This document shows positions 22,847-36,643 of a DNA stretch of 64,000 bases, in pieces. Under the pieces are notes generated by a model. It made no database searches. It saw nothing but the letters and a program-made list of their open reading frames with translations, and was not told the origin of the DNA. The DNA is from Utricularia gibba (taxonomy: Eukaryota; Streptophyta; Magnoliopsida; Lamiales; Lentibulariaceae): contig CM007990.1 of assembly GCA_002189035.1 (NCBI GenBank), forward strand, positions 6,076,001 to 6,140,000. Reading direction: 5' to 3'. Numbering within the stretch: position 1 is the first letter of the stretch; each line of letters opens with the position of its first letter. Both the position numbers and the translations under genes were made by a program.

Positions 22847-23214
22847 TGCCCTCTGCCGGCCCGAAAAACCCCAGTCATGACTGATGACTTATGATGATTC
22901 TCATCATCCCCATTCCTATAGGTAATTAACTTTCGACCCTCTCCTTTCTGGTTATTTCCAAACGTGGTTCAAAATCTGGTGCTCTTTTCAGATGCTGACA
23001 AATGAAGGAATAATGAGAAATATTAGTGGTGTCCATTTCTATATCTCCAATTCCAAAGCGGAGAGCGGGTTGAGAGCAACCACAGTGGGAATCACACTCA
23101 TCCCTCCCCCACTCTCGCCACCCACCACTGCCAACATGCCGCCGTATTTCCCGGCGAGCCTCCTCCCACCAAAAATAGACTAGGTCTCGCTCCAACCCCT
23201 TGAAACTCTCACTC

Positions 23215-25037
23215 ATGTCGTTCTCCTGTTCCGACCGCCTCTCCTCCTCCGACCTCCTCTGTGCCGAGGACTCCGCCCTCGTCTTCTCCAAATACGGAGA
23301 TCACTCGCCGGAATACGTATCGGACATCGAATCCACCCCATCGGAGTTGGAGGATCCCGTATCCCAACTTCTAGAAGAAGAGAGAAGTCTCACCTGGATT
23401 ACTTCTCGTATCCCCGTCAACCCGACGGCGCCGCCGCTAGAGCGGAATCCGTTGCATGGATTCTCAAGGTACTTTCCATTATCTGTCCGATTCGATTTCC
23501 TATTCGCTCAAATAATTGGTATGCACACCCCATCGGAGTTGGAGGCTCGGAAGTACGTCCGGACGATGAAAAGGATCTGTCTCCGGCGCAAGTCAGCTTT
23601 AACGCCGTGTCTAGTGCATATCTCCGTTAATTGACGGCACTGTACTTTCCTGTTGTGGCGCAGGTGCAAAATTATTATGGATTCCAGCCACTGACGGCGT
23701 TTCTCTCCGTCAATTTCTTCGACCGTTTCTTGCACTCCCATCCCTTGCCGGTAATACCTCCGTCGTGACAATTATCAGCTGTTTTCCTTTTTTTGTAGTG
23801 AAAAATAAATTCCGGTTGGTGTTATTTTCCGTTTATTGGGTATAATATTAAAATATAATATAAATAAAAAATTAAAAAACGGAAAAGCATTGGCCGGCCA
23901 TCTATCTGTGTAGAGTAAAGTCTCCAGCCCCTCCACCGCAGAGAGGCTTCAGAGGGCGTCAGTTCATTAATTTCCATAAGGAGCAATGTGCACAGGCGTT
24001 GACTGAACTCCTGTACGAAGGCGTCATTGACTAATGAATAAGATGCATCTTTCAATGTTGGTGTCTGAATCGTTGACCATTTGCTTGTTTTGATGGAAGC
24101 CCTTTTCCCTTAGTATTCGTGTAATGATGATGGAGAGGTTTATTTCGACAGCGGAATAATGGATGGCCTTACCAATTGTTGTCCGTCGCATGCTTGTCGT
24201 TAGCAGCTAAGCTGGAGGAGCCTCTGGTTCCTTCTCTCCTTGATCTGCAGGTATTGTGGTTACATCAAACTTACTTAAAGCAGTCTGCTTTAATGGGGTT
24301 TGATGATGTTTTTGGATGAAGGTTGGAGATGCAAAGTTCATTTTCGAGCCCCGAACAGTCAAAAGAATGGAACTTCTTGTGCTGACAGTATTGGACTGGA
24401 GGCTTCGCTCCATTTCTCCCTTTTGCTACCTTAAATTCCTGTCTATGAAACTGGATCCATCTGGAGCTCATTCCTCATCCATCGCATCAAGGGCGAAGGA
24501 AATCATTCTTGCTGCTGTTAGAGGTACTACTAGTTCCTGTTGATGGATGGCGTTACTGTTCCTTTTTTTTTTCTTTATCGAGTTGTAAGGGGTTTCGCAT
24601 CCACTCAACAGAGATCAGTTTCGTTGAGTACCGACCTTCGTGCATCGCGGCAGCGGCTGTACTTTGTGCTGCGAACACTCTGCCTAACTTTTCATTTGCG
24701 GAATCGTGGAGCCAGGGACTCCACAAAGTAGGACTGACGACGTCCCTGCTTATGATGCGTTTACTTTGTTAATACTAGGACTGGTTTCCTCGTTAATGAG
24801 TGTGAAACAACTGATTTTTCTCGACAGGATGATATTATGAATTGCTACCAAGTGATTCATCAGGTACAGATTAAACAAACGGTGATTGAACAGCAGTCAG
24901 AGGTTTCACCCCAAGTCATCGGATTGATAAGCTCAGCAACCTCAAGCGACTCATGCTCTACATTATCCTCATCGTGTAAAAGGAGGAAATTGGATAACGA
25001 ATCTCGGGAAGAGGAGGAGAAAGGATCCGCTGGTTAA
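23215..25037 (+). CDS. CYCD1: D-type cyclin, CYCD1 class
   Basis: Seven blocks: 23215-23468, 23664-23750, 24152-24250, 24322-24523, 24612-24727 and 24828-25037, about 322 residues (six coding exons seen). The Rb-binding LxCxE motif is present as LLCAE near residue 15. The cyclin box includes ARAESVAWILK, NYYGFQPLTAFLSVNFFDRFL, VACLSLAAKLEE, RTVKRMELLVLTVLDWRLRS and a C-terminal CKRRKLD. One base is missing near 23380-23384: without it, exon 1 leaves the frame of SVAWILK, whereas adding one A restores EKSHLDYF and phase 0 at the donor. CYCD partners CDKA and promotes G1/S entry by targeting RBR. The tail DDIMNCYQVI matches CYCD1 proteins. Exon 1 and intron 1 share an exact 20-base repeat. Confidence 0.9.
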
Positions 25038-27642
25038 TAGAGTGTGAAGAAAAAAGAAAAACAACAAAAAAGTGGTCAAGTTTGGTCTGATCTGCTATGC
25101 TGTCTATCCTCATTGTTTTTTTCTGGAGGAGTGGGGTGTAGATTTTTTTCGTGTCTTTGGAGGGCATGGCATGCCCATCCATCCATCGATGATGGTTTGC
25201 AGATTTCCAACTGGGAGGAAATCAATTTGACACCACATTCATCTTTTTGTATCTCCTAGAGGTATTGTTCTTTTGCATCTAGTGGAGTTGTGAAGTGGAA
25301 GGTGACTGAATCTGAAAAGCTGTGGGGGTGGGGCATCGGTATTGGTATTTGGTGATTGTTTGAAAGAATAAGGATGTTTTTTGGGTCTGTCTGATCTGTG
25401 TTTCAAGTGTGATGGCACTCGGATATGGTGTTTAGGGGCTGGCCTGGGGCCGGTCCGATGCCATTGATGCCGGTTTCAGGGAACATTGCTGTGTGTTTTG
25501 TGGGACCAAAAGGGGATGTTGGGAATGTGCAAAAACTCAGTGGAGGAGTTGGCAAATTTATGAGATGAGGTTTGAAGTTATTGATGGGAACAAGGAAGAC
25601 CAAGTTGCTACTGCTGCTGTTGCTTTTACTTTCAAGGCTCCATGATTGCACTGTAAGGCTCCTATTTTCAGGTACAAAGATGAGGGGGGCTTGCAAGTAA
25701 CAACACTGGGAAGGAAGAAGGGTGGGTGTTGTTGCTTTTTTTTTTTTTTTTCTGTGTGCGCGCGCGTGTGTATGTGGGTGTATGCCACACACGTAGTGTG
25801 GATCAATCACCCTTTTCTTTCTCAGTGAGAAATTCATATTTCTTTTGGTTTCTTGGCATGCATTTTGTTGCAATGCTGTTTCTTTTTGAGAAGGTGTTGC
25901 ACCTCTTGACTCATCTAGGGGAAAGTTATCTTTTCCTGTATGGCCAAAAAGTTTGCCCCTTGGTTGAATCATTCATTGCTTAAAGCAGATTCCCTACCAA
26001 CTGGTAATGTACTTGTATCCAGGATTATAAGATTCTTGCAAAGTAATACCAATTGTAAGTATAAGAGGAGAGGCGAGCAGGCCTTTGGGATCTGTGTTAG
26101 AATAGAATGGCATACAAGGGAATCATGGGTACCCTTCCCTGTCTGCCAGTTACACTTCAACCAGCCATGCACTACAATCGCCACCTAATTGATTCCTATT
26201 AAATACATCCTGTGCCGGTAGGAAACACAAGGCGGGGTACCAAGTTGCTGAATCATATCCACACCAGGGAGCTCAAGGAGCTGTGTGAGTGGTCCTCTCA
26301 GGATCACCCTTTGGTTGGTCACGTGAACATAACTTGCCAGTTATTATTATTATTATTTTAATGGACAGCCCCATGAACACTTTTCTTGGTCTTTCCCTAA
26401 TTGAGAGCCTTTCTCAGTCACTTTCTCTCTATTCCATCCATCCAAACCGTGGACGGATGAAAGGAAGGAGAGGACTCCTCCAGTTGCAATGCAATGCAAT
26501 CGGTTTCTGGGGGCTTCCCTTTTGATCTGAATGAATTGGTGTGATTGGTTGGTAAAAGAGACTGCCCTGAAATCAGCACAGCGAGCAGCCTTTCACATTT
26601 CTCCGCTCAGGATGTTGAATAATCATCATGAAATATCAAAGGCTGCAATCGCAACTATTTCTTTTCCAAAGTCACAAGAGTAAGGCTGCTGGAGCCTGTG
26701 GGCAACAATGTTTTACGATGCAATGCGCATACCGAAGCACATGCGCCCTGGACCTGCTGCTACCTTGTGTGCTCATTTTAGAAGATCAACGAGGGACTAG
26801 CAGTGTGATGCTCAGGAAGGCACCTGACACAGCGAAGAAGATGGACTCTTGTAGTGTAGCGTTGCATCACTTTTTTTGTGTATGAAAAAAGCGTCGTCCA
26901 TCTTTGAACCCCCTTTTTCCTTTTGCAAGTCTCATCTGATACGTAGCGTGTGTATATATCCAAATTCCAATGGAAGAGGAAAGAAAAAGGGCCTCCACGA
27001 GAACCCCAGGGGCTGCTGCTGGCCCAGACACTGAGTGGCGGGCTGGGCCTCAGGTTCCTGGGGCACAATAGGCCCATTTCAAAATGGCAGTTGGTTAATG
27101 ATTGCGCAATTCCTTCTGGTTGATACTTGATACGTAGGATTTGGGGAAGGGATTGGATGAGATATGTATATTAATATCATATCATGTGATGTATGTCAAA
27201 CAATTTTTGTTGTTGATTTACTTTTCGATTTGTTCAAGTAAATTGATAATATTTTTTAATTTTCACAAACCAGATTTGCTTCCTGGGAGTGTAAAGCAGA
27301 TTTGCTCCCCTTCGGGAACAATGGAGTGGGGAGGGGAGGGGATGTGGTGGCTGTTTCAAGAAAGTTCTATTCTTTTGTGGCCATCGTTTTCACACTGGGG
27401 GCCCATTGTCCAGCTGCACGCTTCCGCTGCTTGCTTTCACTCTTCTACGCTCCCCTTTCTCGATTCCCCCTTCCGCTACTTCCTCCTCGGTCCTCTCAAA
27501 AGATCATTTTTTTTTCCCTAAAACCCTTTTCATCAGCCAACGAAAACTCACTACAGCATTTAGGGTTCTAGAAGAGTGAACTCGTCTACTGAGGTGCAAT
27601 GCTCTGTTCTTGAACTGTTTCTTGTCAGCTCCGTGCACCAAG
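25038..27642. other. Long intergenic region, no gene seen; site II elements near its end
   Basis: This is the largest gene-free stretch (about 2.6 kb). It holds the CYCD1 3' UTR, a poly-T and TG/CG-rich patch near 25736-25790, a (TTA)n near 26342-26357, and GGCCCA/TGGGCC elements at 27021-27026, 27044-27049 and 27071-27076. The elements lie about 570 bases upstream of the NHL gene and probably belong to its promoter. No conserved frame, tRNA or transposon was recognised. Confidence 0.55.
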
Positions 27643-29778
27643 ATGGCATTCAATGGTGGGAAGTACGTTCTAGTACTGCTGTTCGCACTTCTTGTCCTAT
27701 TTTCTGGGTTTTGCCCTGTTTCTGCTGCGTCATCACCCGCCAGTAAGTAGTAATTGCATACTCATTTTATGTATCGTTTGTCTTGGTTTATGATTTTTGA
27801 GTCCGTGGTTATTGCCTACTGGGCAGAGCTGGTTAATGGGTTTCTGTCGAATGCATTTTCCTTGCTGATGAAATGGGCATTCTCTTTAAAGACCACATCT
27901 AAAACAGGTACCAAACATCGCTTCTTACTGGACTTGCCCTGTGAAAAACAATTTGGATTTTGTGTAGAGCTTGCTATATATTCATCAGGTTTCGTGTGTT
28001 TTTCATTGTTGCAGTGCTAAACCGGCGCCCAGCAATGAAGTTCGAAAATGGGTATAATGTGGAGACCGTGTTTGATGGAAGTAAGCTTGGAATAGAGCCA
28101 CACTCCGTCGAAGTCTTGCCTGATGGGGATCTGCTTATTCTGGATTCTGAAAACTGTAATCTGTACAAGATATCTTCTTCTTTATCCGTGTGTAAGCTAC
28201 TGTTTTTTTTATTTTTTGTTTCATTTTAGCCTTGTTGTTTGGGGATCTGCTATGAAGGAACTAGTTCGAGAATGTTCGAATGTGCTATGTTGTTTCAGCC
28301 CTTTCTTCATGTTCAAGAACTAATCTGATGAATCTTCGAATTTGTAGATAGCAGGCCAAGGATGGTTTCCGGTTCTGCAGATGGACTGTGCGGTTATGTG
28401 GATGGAAAACTGAGAGATGCTAGAATGAACCATCCAAAAGGGCTCACAACTGATGACAGAGGAAACGTTTATGTTGCTGATACAGAGAACATGGCCATTC
28501 GGAAGATAAGTGACACTGGTGAGTTTTCTTGTTGGCTTTCTTTTGCTTGGTTGAGCAGACAAGTCTGACAATCTTTAGCTTCTTTAACCAAGGGTAGAGT
28601 GAAAACATTTCACCTACTAACTGATGCAAACGTTTTTGCAATTCCTTTTCCTGAGTGTGGCTGATTGTTTTGTGCCTGCCATTCTGGTAGTTGTCACGAC
28701 GATTGCAGGTGGAAAACGGGACCGTGGAGGAAGACATGTTGATGGACCAAGCGAGGATGCCAAATTCTCAAATGATTTCGATTTGGTTTACCTTGGAAGT
28801 AGTTGTTCTCTTCTGGTTATTGATCGTGGGAGTAAGGCAATAAGGGAGATACAGCTCCGTTTTGACGATTGCGCGCATCAGTATGGAAACAGCTTTCCAA
28901 TCGGTAAACAGCTGCTACATCAAACCTTGTGTTCTAGGATTCTGTGAAATTCTTCTATCAAACAGGAAAATGCAGTTTTTAGTTCACTTCCATAGTTTTA
29001 CACCTCTTTGCAGGCGTTGCAGTTCTCTTTGCTGCCGGCTTTTTTGGCTACATGCTCGCATTGCTTCAGCAGCGGATCAGCTTGATCGTTTCCTCTCAAA
29101 AGGTGAGACATTTTGGGTGCCAAACTCAAGAATTGTTCTGGTCTACATCATGTTTATTCGCCATCTTCCTTATTTCAGGGCCTCGTGAGGAACGAAGAAA
29201 CCATTAAACAGAACGTCACCTTAAGTTCATATCAGAGCCCCTTCAAGCAATCCACGCGCCACCAGCTGATTCAGAACGAGCATGATCCGGAAAAACATGG
29301 CAGAAGCTTGATGGGAACACTGGGGAAGCTGGCAGCACAAACTGCCCATGAAATTCTAAGAGGCTTCCATCCTCTGCTCAAGAACAAAGCTACAAGCCAC
29401 CCAGATACATGGCCTGCGCAAGAGAGCTTCATGATTCCGGATGAGGACGAGCCTCCTTCCATAGAACCGAGAACCCCAACTCCGAGCAAGACATACGCTT
29501 TCATGGCCAAAGATTCTGAGAAAATGCAGCACCTTAGGCAAAGTACAGCCCTCTACTCCCGTTGGGATGGCGAACTTGCAAAGCAGAAAACAAGCAAGAG
29601 GCATCTGCAGCATCATCTACAGTACTTTTCATCCCCATCAGAAACTTACTACGAGCACCAGCACTCTGAGGAGACGAAGGAAATCATATTTGGCGCGGTC
29701 CAGGAGCAAGACAGGCACGGCACAAATGTTGTGATCGAACCTCTGGATCATGGTACACCTTTCCATGGTTTTTTGTGA
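27643..29778 (+). CDS. NHL-repeat membrane protein, six exons
   Basis: Exons 27643-27742, 28015-28191, 28348-28518, 28691-28903, 29014-29102 and 29179-29778 join in frame for 449 residues. A signal peptide (YVLVLLFALLVLFSGF) is followed by NHL beta-propeller repeats, visible as PHSVEVLPDGDLLILDSE and HPKGLTTDDRGNVYVADTEN. The sequence then has GSKAIREIQL and a membrane segment (GVAVLFAAGFFGYMLALLQ). The last exon is a 200-residue hydrophilic tail rich in His, Glu and Ser. The architecture matches plant NHL domain-containing proteins of unknown biochemical function; the propeller is expected to face outside or the lumen and the tail the cytosol. No frame break was found. Confidence 0.9.
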
Positions 29779-30403
29779 TGTCCATGCTCCTCCTGGATTC
29801 AGATTGAATGCAGTATGGGGTTGTCACTGAGCTCCAAGGAAGCTCAGAAGTATGTAAGAGTGTGTAGGTGGTGGGAATTTGTTGTATCCTCATCTTGTCT
29901 GGCCCAAGGAAGAGGATCTGATCTTATTTCTTTTCGGAAGCCTCAAAAAACATCACCAACTTAAAATTTACATTTTTTTTTTCATGTTTTTGAAAGGAGT
30001 AAATTTTAATTATTTACTTTTGAAGGGTGTTTATATTTTGTAGGAAAGTCAGACTTGGAATTTAGGACGAGTGACACCGACGGATCCATCCCGGCCAATC
30101 AGGATTAGGGCTTACTACACCGGGGGAGCCTTACCAACGGGAAAAGTTTTTAATTCTCCTTCCAAATTGCCCACTTTTCTTCGTTGAGCGTACGGTTTGT
30201 GAATTTGGATTAATCGTTTTAGTTTGATGATATATACGCAACGATATGGCGAAAAGAAGCAGCCGCGATCTGCTGTTTTAGATCCAAAATTTTGATCCCT
30301 TCTCCCGATCTCGCGTGCTTAGGTTCGTTTGTTTTTTTCTTGGATGATTCAAGATCGATCAGAGTAGGTGCCCATTCTGGTGGAGGTATCTGGGAGCTTT
30401 AAA
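29779..30403. other. Intergenic region and AP-1 gamma 5' leader
   Basis: NHL 3' UTR followed by the probable promoter and leader of the gamma-adaptin gene. Only an A/T-rich patch with poly-T near 29972-29981 stands out; no gene was seen. Confidence 0.4.
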
Positions 30404-33400
30404 ATGGATCAAATAATGAACCAATTCACGTCGGGCACCCGACTGAGGTAAGCGATTAGATCTGTTTTGGTTTCTTTTCCATTCTTTCTACACTATTGTG
30501 TTCTTCGCTAGTGGATCAAGTCTGAAAAACGTTTCTTGGCTACGCCTCCGCTTTTCATAAGTGAAAGTTGTAATGCATATGATGATGTGTGGGTGAGATT
30601 GGATCCAGTAGCATGCTGGCATTTCATGTTCATTTGGTCTTGTTTGGGGCGGTGATGATTGTGACGGAGTGGTTGATTCGTTTGGACACAGGGATACTAT
30701 TTCTCCGTGTAATTTGAGTTACGGAGTTGTGTTTCTTTCCCCGTCAGTTCTTTGGTAAGAAATGAATGCGGCGTGGGCACAGCGTTACTTGTGACCCTAA
30801 TTTAACACCGATCCTAAGTTGACATGAGGCAACTTAGTACACGACCACCGAATGTGATGAAAGTTGGGGTCTTTTGTATGATCACTAAATGTAGAAATGG
30901 TCATAGTGGCACTTGCATTTTATGTATACCCATGTATAGAAATGGTTACTGCAACATGAGTTACCACACGCTGCAAATTCAAAACTATTTACCCAACTGT
31001 GCATTGTGCTTTTTTTAGAAAAGAAAAATCAAACAATGTTCTTTTCACTAAATCTGTTGTGGCATTATAGGGACATGATTCGAGCTATCCGTGCATGCAA
31101 AACAGCAGCAGAAGAACGTGCTGTTGTCAGAAAAGAATGTGCTGCTATACGAGCTGATATTAGTCAAAATGATCAAGATTACAGGCATCGGAACTTGGCA
31201 AAACTCATGTTCATTCACATGTTAGGCTATCCAACACATTTTGGTCAGATGGAATGCTTAAAGTTGATTGCATCACCAGGATTCCCAGAAAAGAGAATAG
31301 GATATCTTGGGCTGATGCTACTACTTGACGAAAGACAGGAAGTTCTAATGCTTGTGACCAATTCAATAAAACAGTATCCACCTGAACTTGGCCTCTCTGG
31401 ATTTATTTGAAAATACTGGGTCTGGTTGTAAGAGTATATAATTTAGTGCGGATTCCTTTTTTTTTTCTGCAGAGACTTAAACCACTCCAATCAGTATATT
31501 GTTGGACTAGCTTTGTGTGCGTTGGGAAACATATGTTCTGCAGAGATGGCTCGTGATCTTGCTCCTGAGGTTGAAAGATTGCTTCAATTTAGAGATCCTA
31601 ACATTCGGAAAAAGGTGAGATTTTCACAGTTGAGTGGAATATGCATCTTGCTGGTGACCCGACTGTATTCAACTGATGATTTTATACCTCTTTTAGAAAA
31701 TATAAAGTCAGTCTGGATCGGGAATCTGCTAAATATTAGTTACTTTTATTCAGTTGCTCCATACTTACTTTGCATATGGTGTATGCAGGCAGCATTGTGC
31801 ACTATCAGGGTAATTAGAAAAGTGCCTGACCTGGCAGAGAACTTTATAAATTCTGCTGCTTCTTTACTGAAAGAAAAGCACCATGGAGTTTTATTGAGTG
31901 GTGTTCAGCTGTGTACGGATATGTGCAAAACCAGTCCAGACTCTCTGCATTATATTAGAAATGTAATCATCATGGAAACTTTCATTTACAGATTTGTATG
32001 AAAAAAATGGTGGATGAAAAGCGATAAATGCGTATTTTCACATGAGGATATTTTTATTTATTCTCTTTTATTTTTGTGTTTTAGAAATGTGTAGATGGCC
32101 TGGTGAAAATTTTGAAGGATCTTGCGAACAGTGCATATGCACCCGAATATGATATTTCTGGGATTGCAGATCCTTTTTTGCAAATCAGGGTGCTCAAGCT
32201 ATTGCATGTTTTGGGTGAAGGGGATGCTGATGCTAGCGATGCAATGAGTGACATCCTTGCCCAGGTATGCGTGAATATTCAGAATACCCTATTTGAAGTT
32301 GGTAGATGTATGATAACATGATGCATTATCAATTGTGTCTTTGCGTCATTCTGTCAATGGTTTAGGTAGCGACAAAGACAGAAGTAAACAAGAATGCTGG
32401 TGATGCCATTCTCTATGAATGTGTAGCGACAATCTTCAGTGTGGAAGATAATGGTGGATTGCGTGTCCTTGCTGTCAATATTTTGGGCAGATTTTTGTCT
32501 AGTCGTGACAACAATATTAGGTGATTTGTTTTTTTTTTTTTCTATATTTCATGACTATTAGAGGATGTCATTGTGGTTTGAATGTGCATTTTGTGTTTGT
32601 GACTGTCTTGTCTTATTGAATTGGTGTGCTATGTTCTTAGAGTTTCAGTTGAAATTTGATGATGCCCAGAATACTTCAGTGGAGATCTCTGTATGTCGAT
32701 CAGTAGTCAATCATTTTGCTCTTTATTCAGTCTCACTACTTTGGACCTTGTTTTGCCAGATATGTTGCGTTGAACATGCTGATGAGAGCAATTTCCTTGG
32801 ATAGTCAAGCAGTGCAAAGGCATCGGGCTACTATTTTGGAATGTGTTAAGGTATCATGATGATGATTTAATTTGTTTTCATGAAAACTAGGCTTCCAGGT
32901 TCTTCGTCATCCTTGTGAAAACTCTCTGATCCTAGGATTCTGATGCTTCATTACGCAAAAGAGCCCTTGAGCTTGTTTATCTGTTGGCAAACGAAAGCAA
33001 TGTGAAACCTTTGACAAAAGAGCTCATTGACTATCTAGAAATTTGTGACCCCGAATTTAAGTCAGATCTTACAGACAAAGTTTGCTCAATTGTGGAGAGG
33101 TAACTTCAGCTTTTTGAGAGTTTTCAACATGGCTCTTCAAAGCCTCACATGTATGCTGTATTTTGGAACCTTCATTTTTTTCTCTGTTGTATCTTCAGAT
33201 ATTCCCCTGAAAAAAAGTGGTACATTGATCAGATGGTGAAGATTCTTTTAGAGGTATGGTATTTGGTTGTTTTTGTTGATACACTGATTCTCTAATGATA
33301 ACCCTGATTTGTTTTTGCAGGCTGGAATTTATGTGAAGGATGAAGTATGGCACGCTCTCATTATTGTGATTACCAATGCTTCTGATCTACATGGATATTC

Positions 33401-36037
33401 AGTAAGGGCCCTCTACAAGGCTGTACAAGCAACGGGCAAACAGGTAACCCTGGAAGTATATGCATTTTTCAATTGATGAATATCATGTTACATCATAATT
33501 ATTTTCAAAGTACGTTGCTTCTATTCAATAGGACACTCTTGCCCGAGTTGCTGTTTGGTGCATTGGTGAATTTGGTGATATGTTGATCAGCAATGCTGGC
33601 ATGCTTGATATGGAGGATCCAGTAACTGTGAGTGCGAATTCTTTGCTTGATATGGGAGATTATGTGTTAGATTTTTCTGGCTGTGAAAAACATATTCTTA
33701 CAAGTTGATATCAGAAAAACCTATTTTTCCTGATAAATTTTCTCTCTCAATCAGGTGACTGAGGCGGATGCTGTTGATGTTGTTGAAGCTGCATTGAAGC
33801 ACCACTCTGCAGATATAATAACTCGGGCTATGTGTTTGATTTCCTTGTTAAAGCTATCAAGTCGTTTCCCTTCATGTGCAGAGTATGCTGCATGCCCTTC
33901 ATCTACCCCTGCTTTTCTTTTTTGCTAGTTCTCTTGGTTTTTAATGGTTCTCACATATGAAGTCGCTCATGTTAGATGCTTTGGTTCTCACAAATAAGGG
34001 TTAAAATGAGTTAATAGAGAATACTATATAGATATGGTAACTAATCTTGCAAGAATACTGGTAGATGCACTTAGCCTTTATGGAACGCTTGAGGGTTGTC
34101 AACCTTAGAGTTACTTAGCATAGACTACAGTAGTTATGATATTGTAATGCATTAATATCATGGCTAAACTGTTTTTCTTTTCCCTTTTTGAAGTTTAGAA
34201 TTTAAATTGGAAATATATATTAGGATTTTTTACTTTTTCCCTTTTGAATGCCATATACCTCAAGCATTGATTACTCCATTCGCTTAGTTTTAATGATATA
34301 TTTGCTGCAATCCTGGTGTTCTCCAATTCATAAGTGTTATTGATTATCTGTTACAGGAGAATAAATAGCATTATCTTTCCTCAAAAGGGAAGTTTCACGC
34401 TTGAGCTGCAACAGAGAGCCATAGAGTTTAGTGCGATAATTAAAAAGCATGAAAGAATAAGGTATTCATGCATAATTTACCTACACACTGTGATACATGA
34501 ACTGTTTTTTTTTTTTCCTGCATGACACAAAACATGATGTTACTCCTGACTATTCAGGTCTCAATTGGTTGAAAGGATGCCACCTCTAGATGAGGCAACT
34601 TACAGTGGGAAGAGGACCGGCTCTATGCCTGCTGCTGTTTCAACTTCACATGGATCTCTTCCGAAGTTCCCAAATGGGGTTGCCAAACCTAGCCCTGCAC
34701 CACTAATTGATTTGCTTGATCTTAGTTCGGATGAAACTCCAGCACCCAGCTCTTCGGGTGGAGACTTTCTCCAAGATCTTCTTGGAATTGATATGTCTGC
34801 TACCTCCCAAGGTTTTTTTTCTTTTTCTTTTTGGTTGTCCCCGTGTCTTAACCATGTTGCTCTTTCATTTTATGTATTTCTTTACTTTGAACAACTGCAT
34901 TTCATGTTTATGCTGCCGAATTCTTTTGCCCTTCACTCAAATATTCTAATTTGATTTCAGCTTGTATTCATAATATGAAGAGTTTATCTCTTTCTAATCA
35001 GGTCTATGGTTGGATAAATTTTTACGTTGTCTACGGATTTGATCTTTATTTTTTTGGCCTTCATCACAGGGACCAATCAGATCCATAAAAGTGGAACAGA
35101 CGCCTTACTTGACCTCTTATCTATTGGGGATCCTCCAGCCCAGAGTTCGCCGTCCATTCTTGATATTCTATCATCTGTTGAAGATAAGAAGGGTTTGGTG
35201 GATTCCAGAAACGAACTGCCCTCGCTTGCTTCATCTCCTGCAGTTGCTCCCTCAACTACGAGTTCTCCCGTAATTGAATTAATGGACGGCTTTGGACCTA
35301 GTCAACCATTGCCTGGTAACATTCCTTTTTTAGTAGGATGTTGCCTTGTTTGTGTGCTGTATTTCTGACACTCTTAACCCCAGTTGCAGTAAGAAATGGA
35401 TCGCTCCATCCATCTATTGTCGCCTTTGAGAGCACTTCCCTAAAACTGACTTTCACACTATCAAAAGAGGCACAGCAGCCGGGGACTACCCTGATTGAGG
35501 CTCAGTTCTTGAACAAATCAACCGATACTTACTCAAATTTTGTATTCCAGGCTGCAGTTCCCAAGGTAATGATGGGCTCAATTCATTTTGAAGTTTTTTT
35601 CCCCCATTGTACTCCCTTCCTGGTCGGAGATTTAGCGCCAAATGTGACAGTTTTCTTCGCTATCTTTATTTTGTGGAAATCTTGAACTGTGAATATTATG
35701 CTTTTTGTGATTTGCTTAGTTCATTTTTATGAGCATAATATTGCTTAGCAAATATGCAGTTTCTTCAACTACACCTGGATCCTGCCAGCGGTAGTTCACT
35801 ACCAGCCAATGGTAACGGAGTGATCACACAGAAGCTTAGAGTGTCAAACAGCCAGCATGGGAAGGTACGGGATGAAGACTTGTTATAGTCTCGAGATCCA
35901 AAGTTTATCCTGATGTTTGGGTGCGTATTTTGTTTTTTCAGAAATCTCTGATCATGCGGATCCGGATTAGCTACGAGGTGAATGGAAAAGCCATGTTAGA
36001 AGAAGGGCAAGTCAACAACTTCCCCCGTGATTTGTGA
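30404..36037 (+). CDS. AP1G: AP-1 complex subunit gamma (gamma-adaptin), 18 exons
   Basis: Eighteen exons join cleanly to 880 residues: 30404-30447, 31071-31373, 31473-31614, 31789-31962, 32085-32264, 32366-32520, 32760-32850, 32936-33099, 33199-33253, 33321-33443, 33532-33627, 33755-33882, 34357-34461, 34558-34811, 35070-35315, 35384-35565, 35760-35864, 35942-36037. The armadillo trunk starts [20 protein letters not shown] and includes [17 protein letters not shown] and CIGEFGD. The hinge holds clathrin-box-like [11 protein letters not shown] and [10 protein letters not shown]. The C-terminal gamma-ear begins after [17 protein letters not shown]. Length matches plant gamma-adaptin. AP-1 sorts cargo at the trans-Golgi network with ARF1, which is encoded 13 kb away here. 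All 17 junctions conserve frame. Confidence 0.96.
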
Positions 36038-36460
36038 CGGACGAGACACAAGGATGGATGGTGATCTTTGACTGGGAGGCTCGTGTGAAGGATATTTGGG
36101 AGGAGGGCTGGGGATCCATCCATGGCGTCCGATAAGCGTATGTGTTGGTTTGCGCGGTGCAGGCAGGGCAGGGCAGAGTCAGATTATGGCGCGCGCATAC
36201 AGAGGGCCGTGTGTGTCTCTTTTGTTGGGGTTGCTGTTTGGCGTACAACAATCATCTATTATGCCTCGCTTCGTTTGTGTTATACACCGTGTGGGGGACA
36301 GGGGACTGCACTCATCATTTTTGATGTTGTTAGGCTGTTGGGAGTTTACAATACTGAAGAGCAAAGCCTCCAAAATGCCACCATTTCCCCCATCCGTCGC
36401 TACTCGCACCTCATCAGCGTCCGCTAATTAAGCAAGCGAATAAAATTCGAAATATTAAAC

Positions 36461-36484
36461 GGACCGGACCGGACCGGACCGACC
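36461..36484. repeat. (GGACC)n short tandem repeat
   Basis: Four exact GGACC units and a partial fifth lie about 160 bases upstream of the PRPF31 start codon, probably in its promoter or leader. Confidence 0.85.
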
Positions 36485-36643
36485 GCCCCTTTCCTCTTCT
36501 CGTCTGTCGTTCTCTAACCCGCGTCGAGCCCTTTTCGCTGATTCGGGAAGCCCGGGACACGAGCGTAGCGATACGACGATTCTTAACTTCTTTCAAGTAG
36601 CCGCGCGGAGGATTCGCGCTATCTTGATTTCTCGCTCATATTC

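Noticed and set aside
25403-25983. Frames on both strands around a poly-T and TG/CG-rich patch
   Set aside because: Low-complexity composition; no domain, splice structure or start context.
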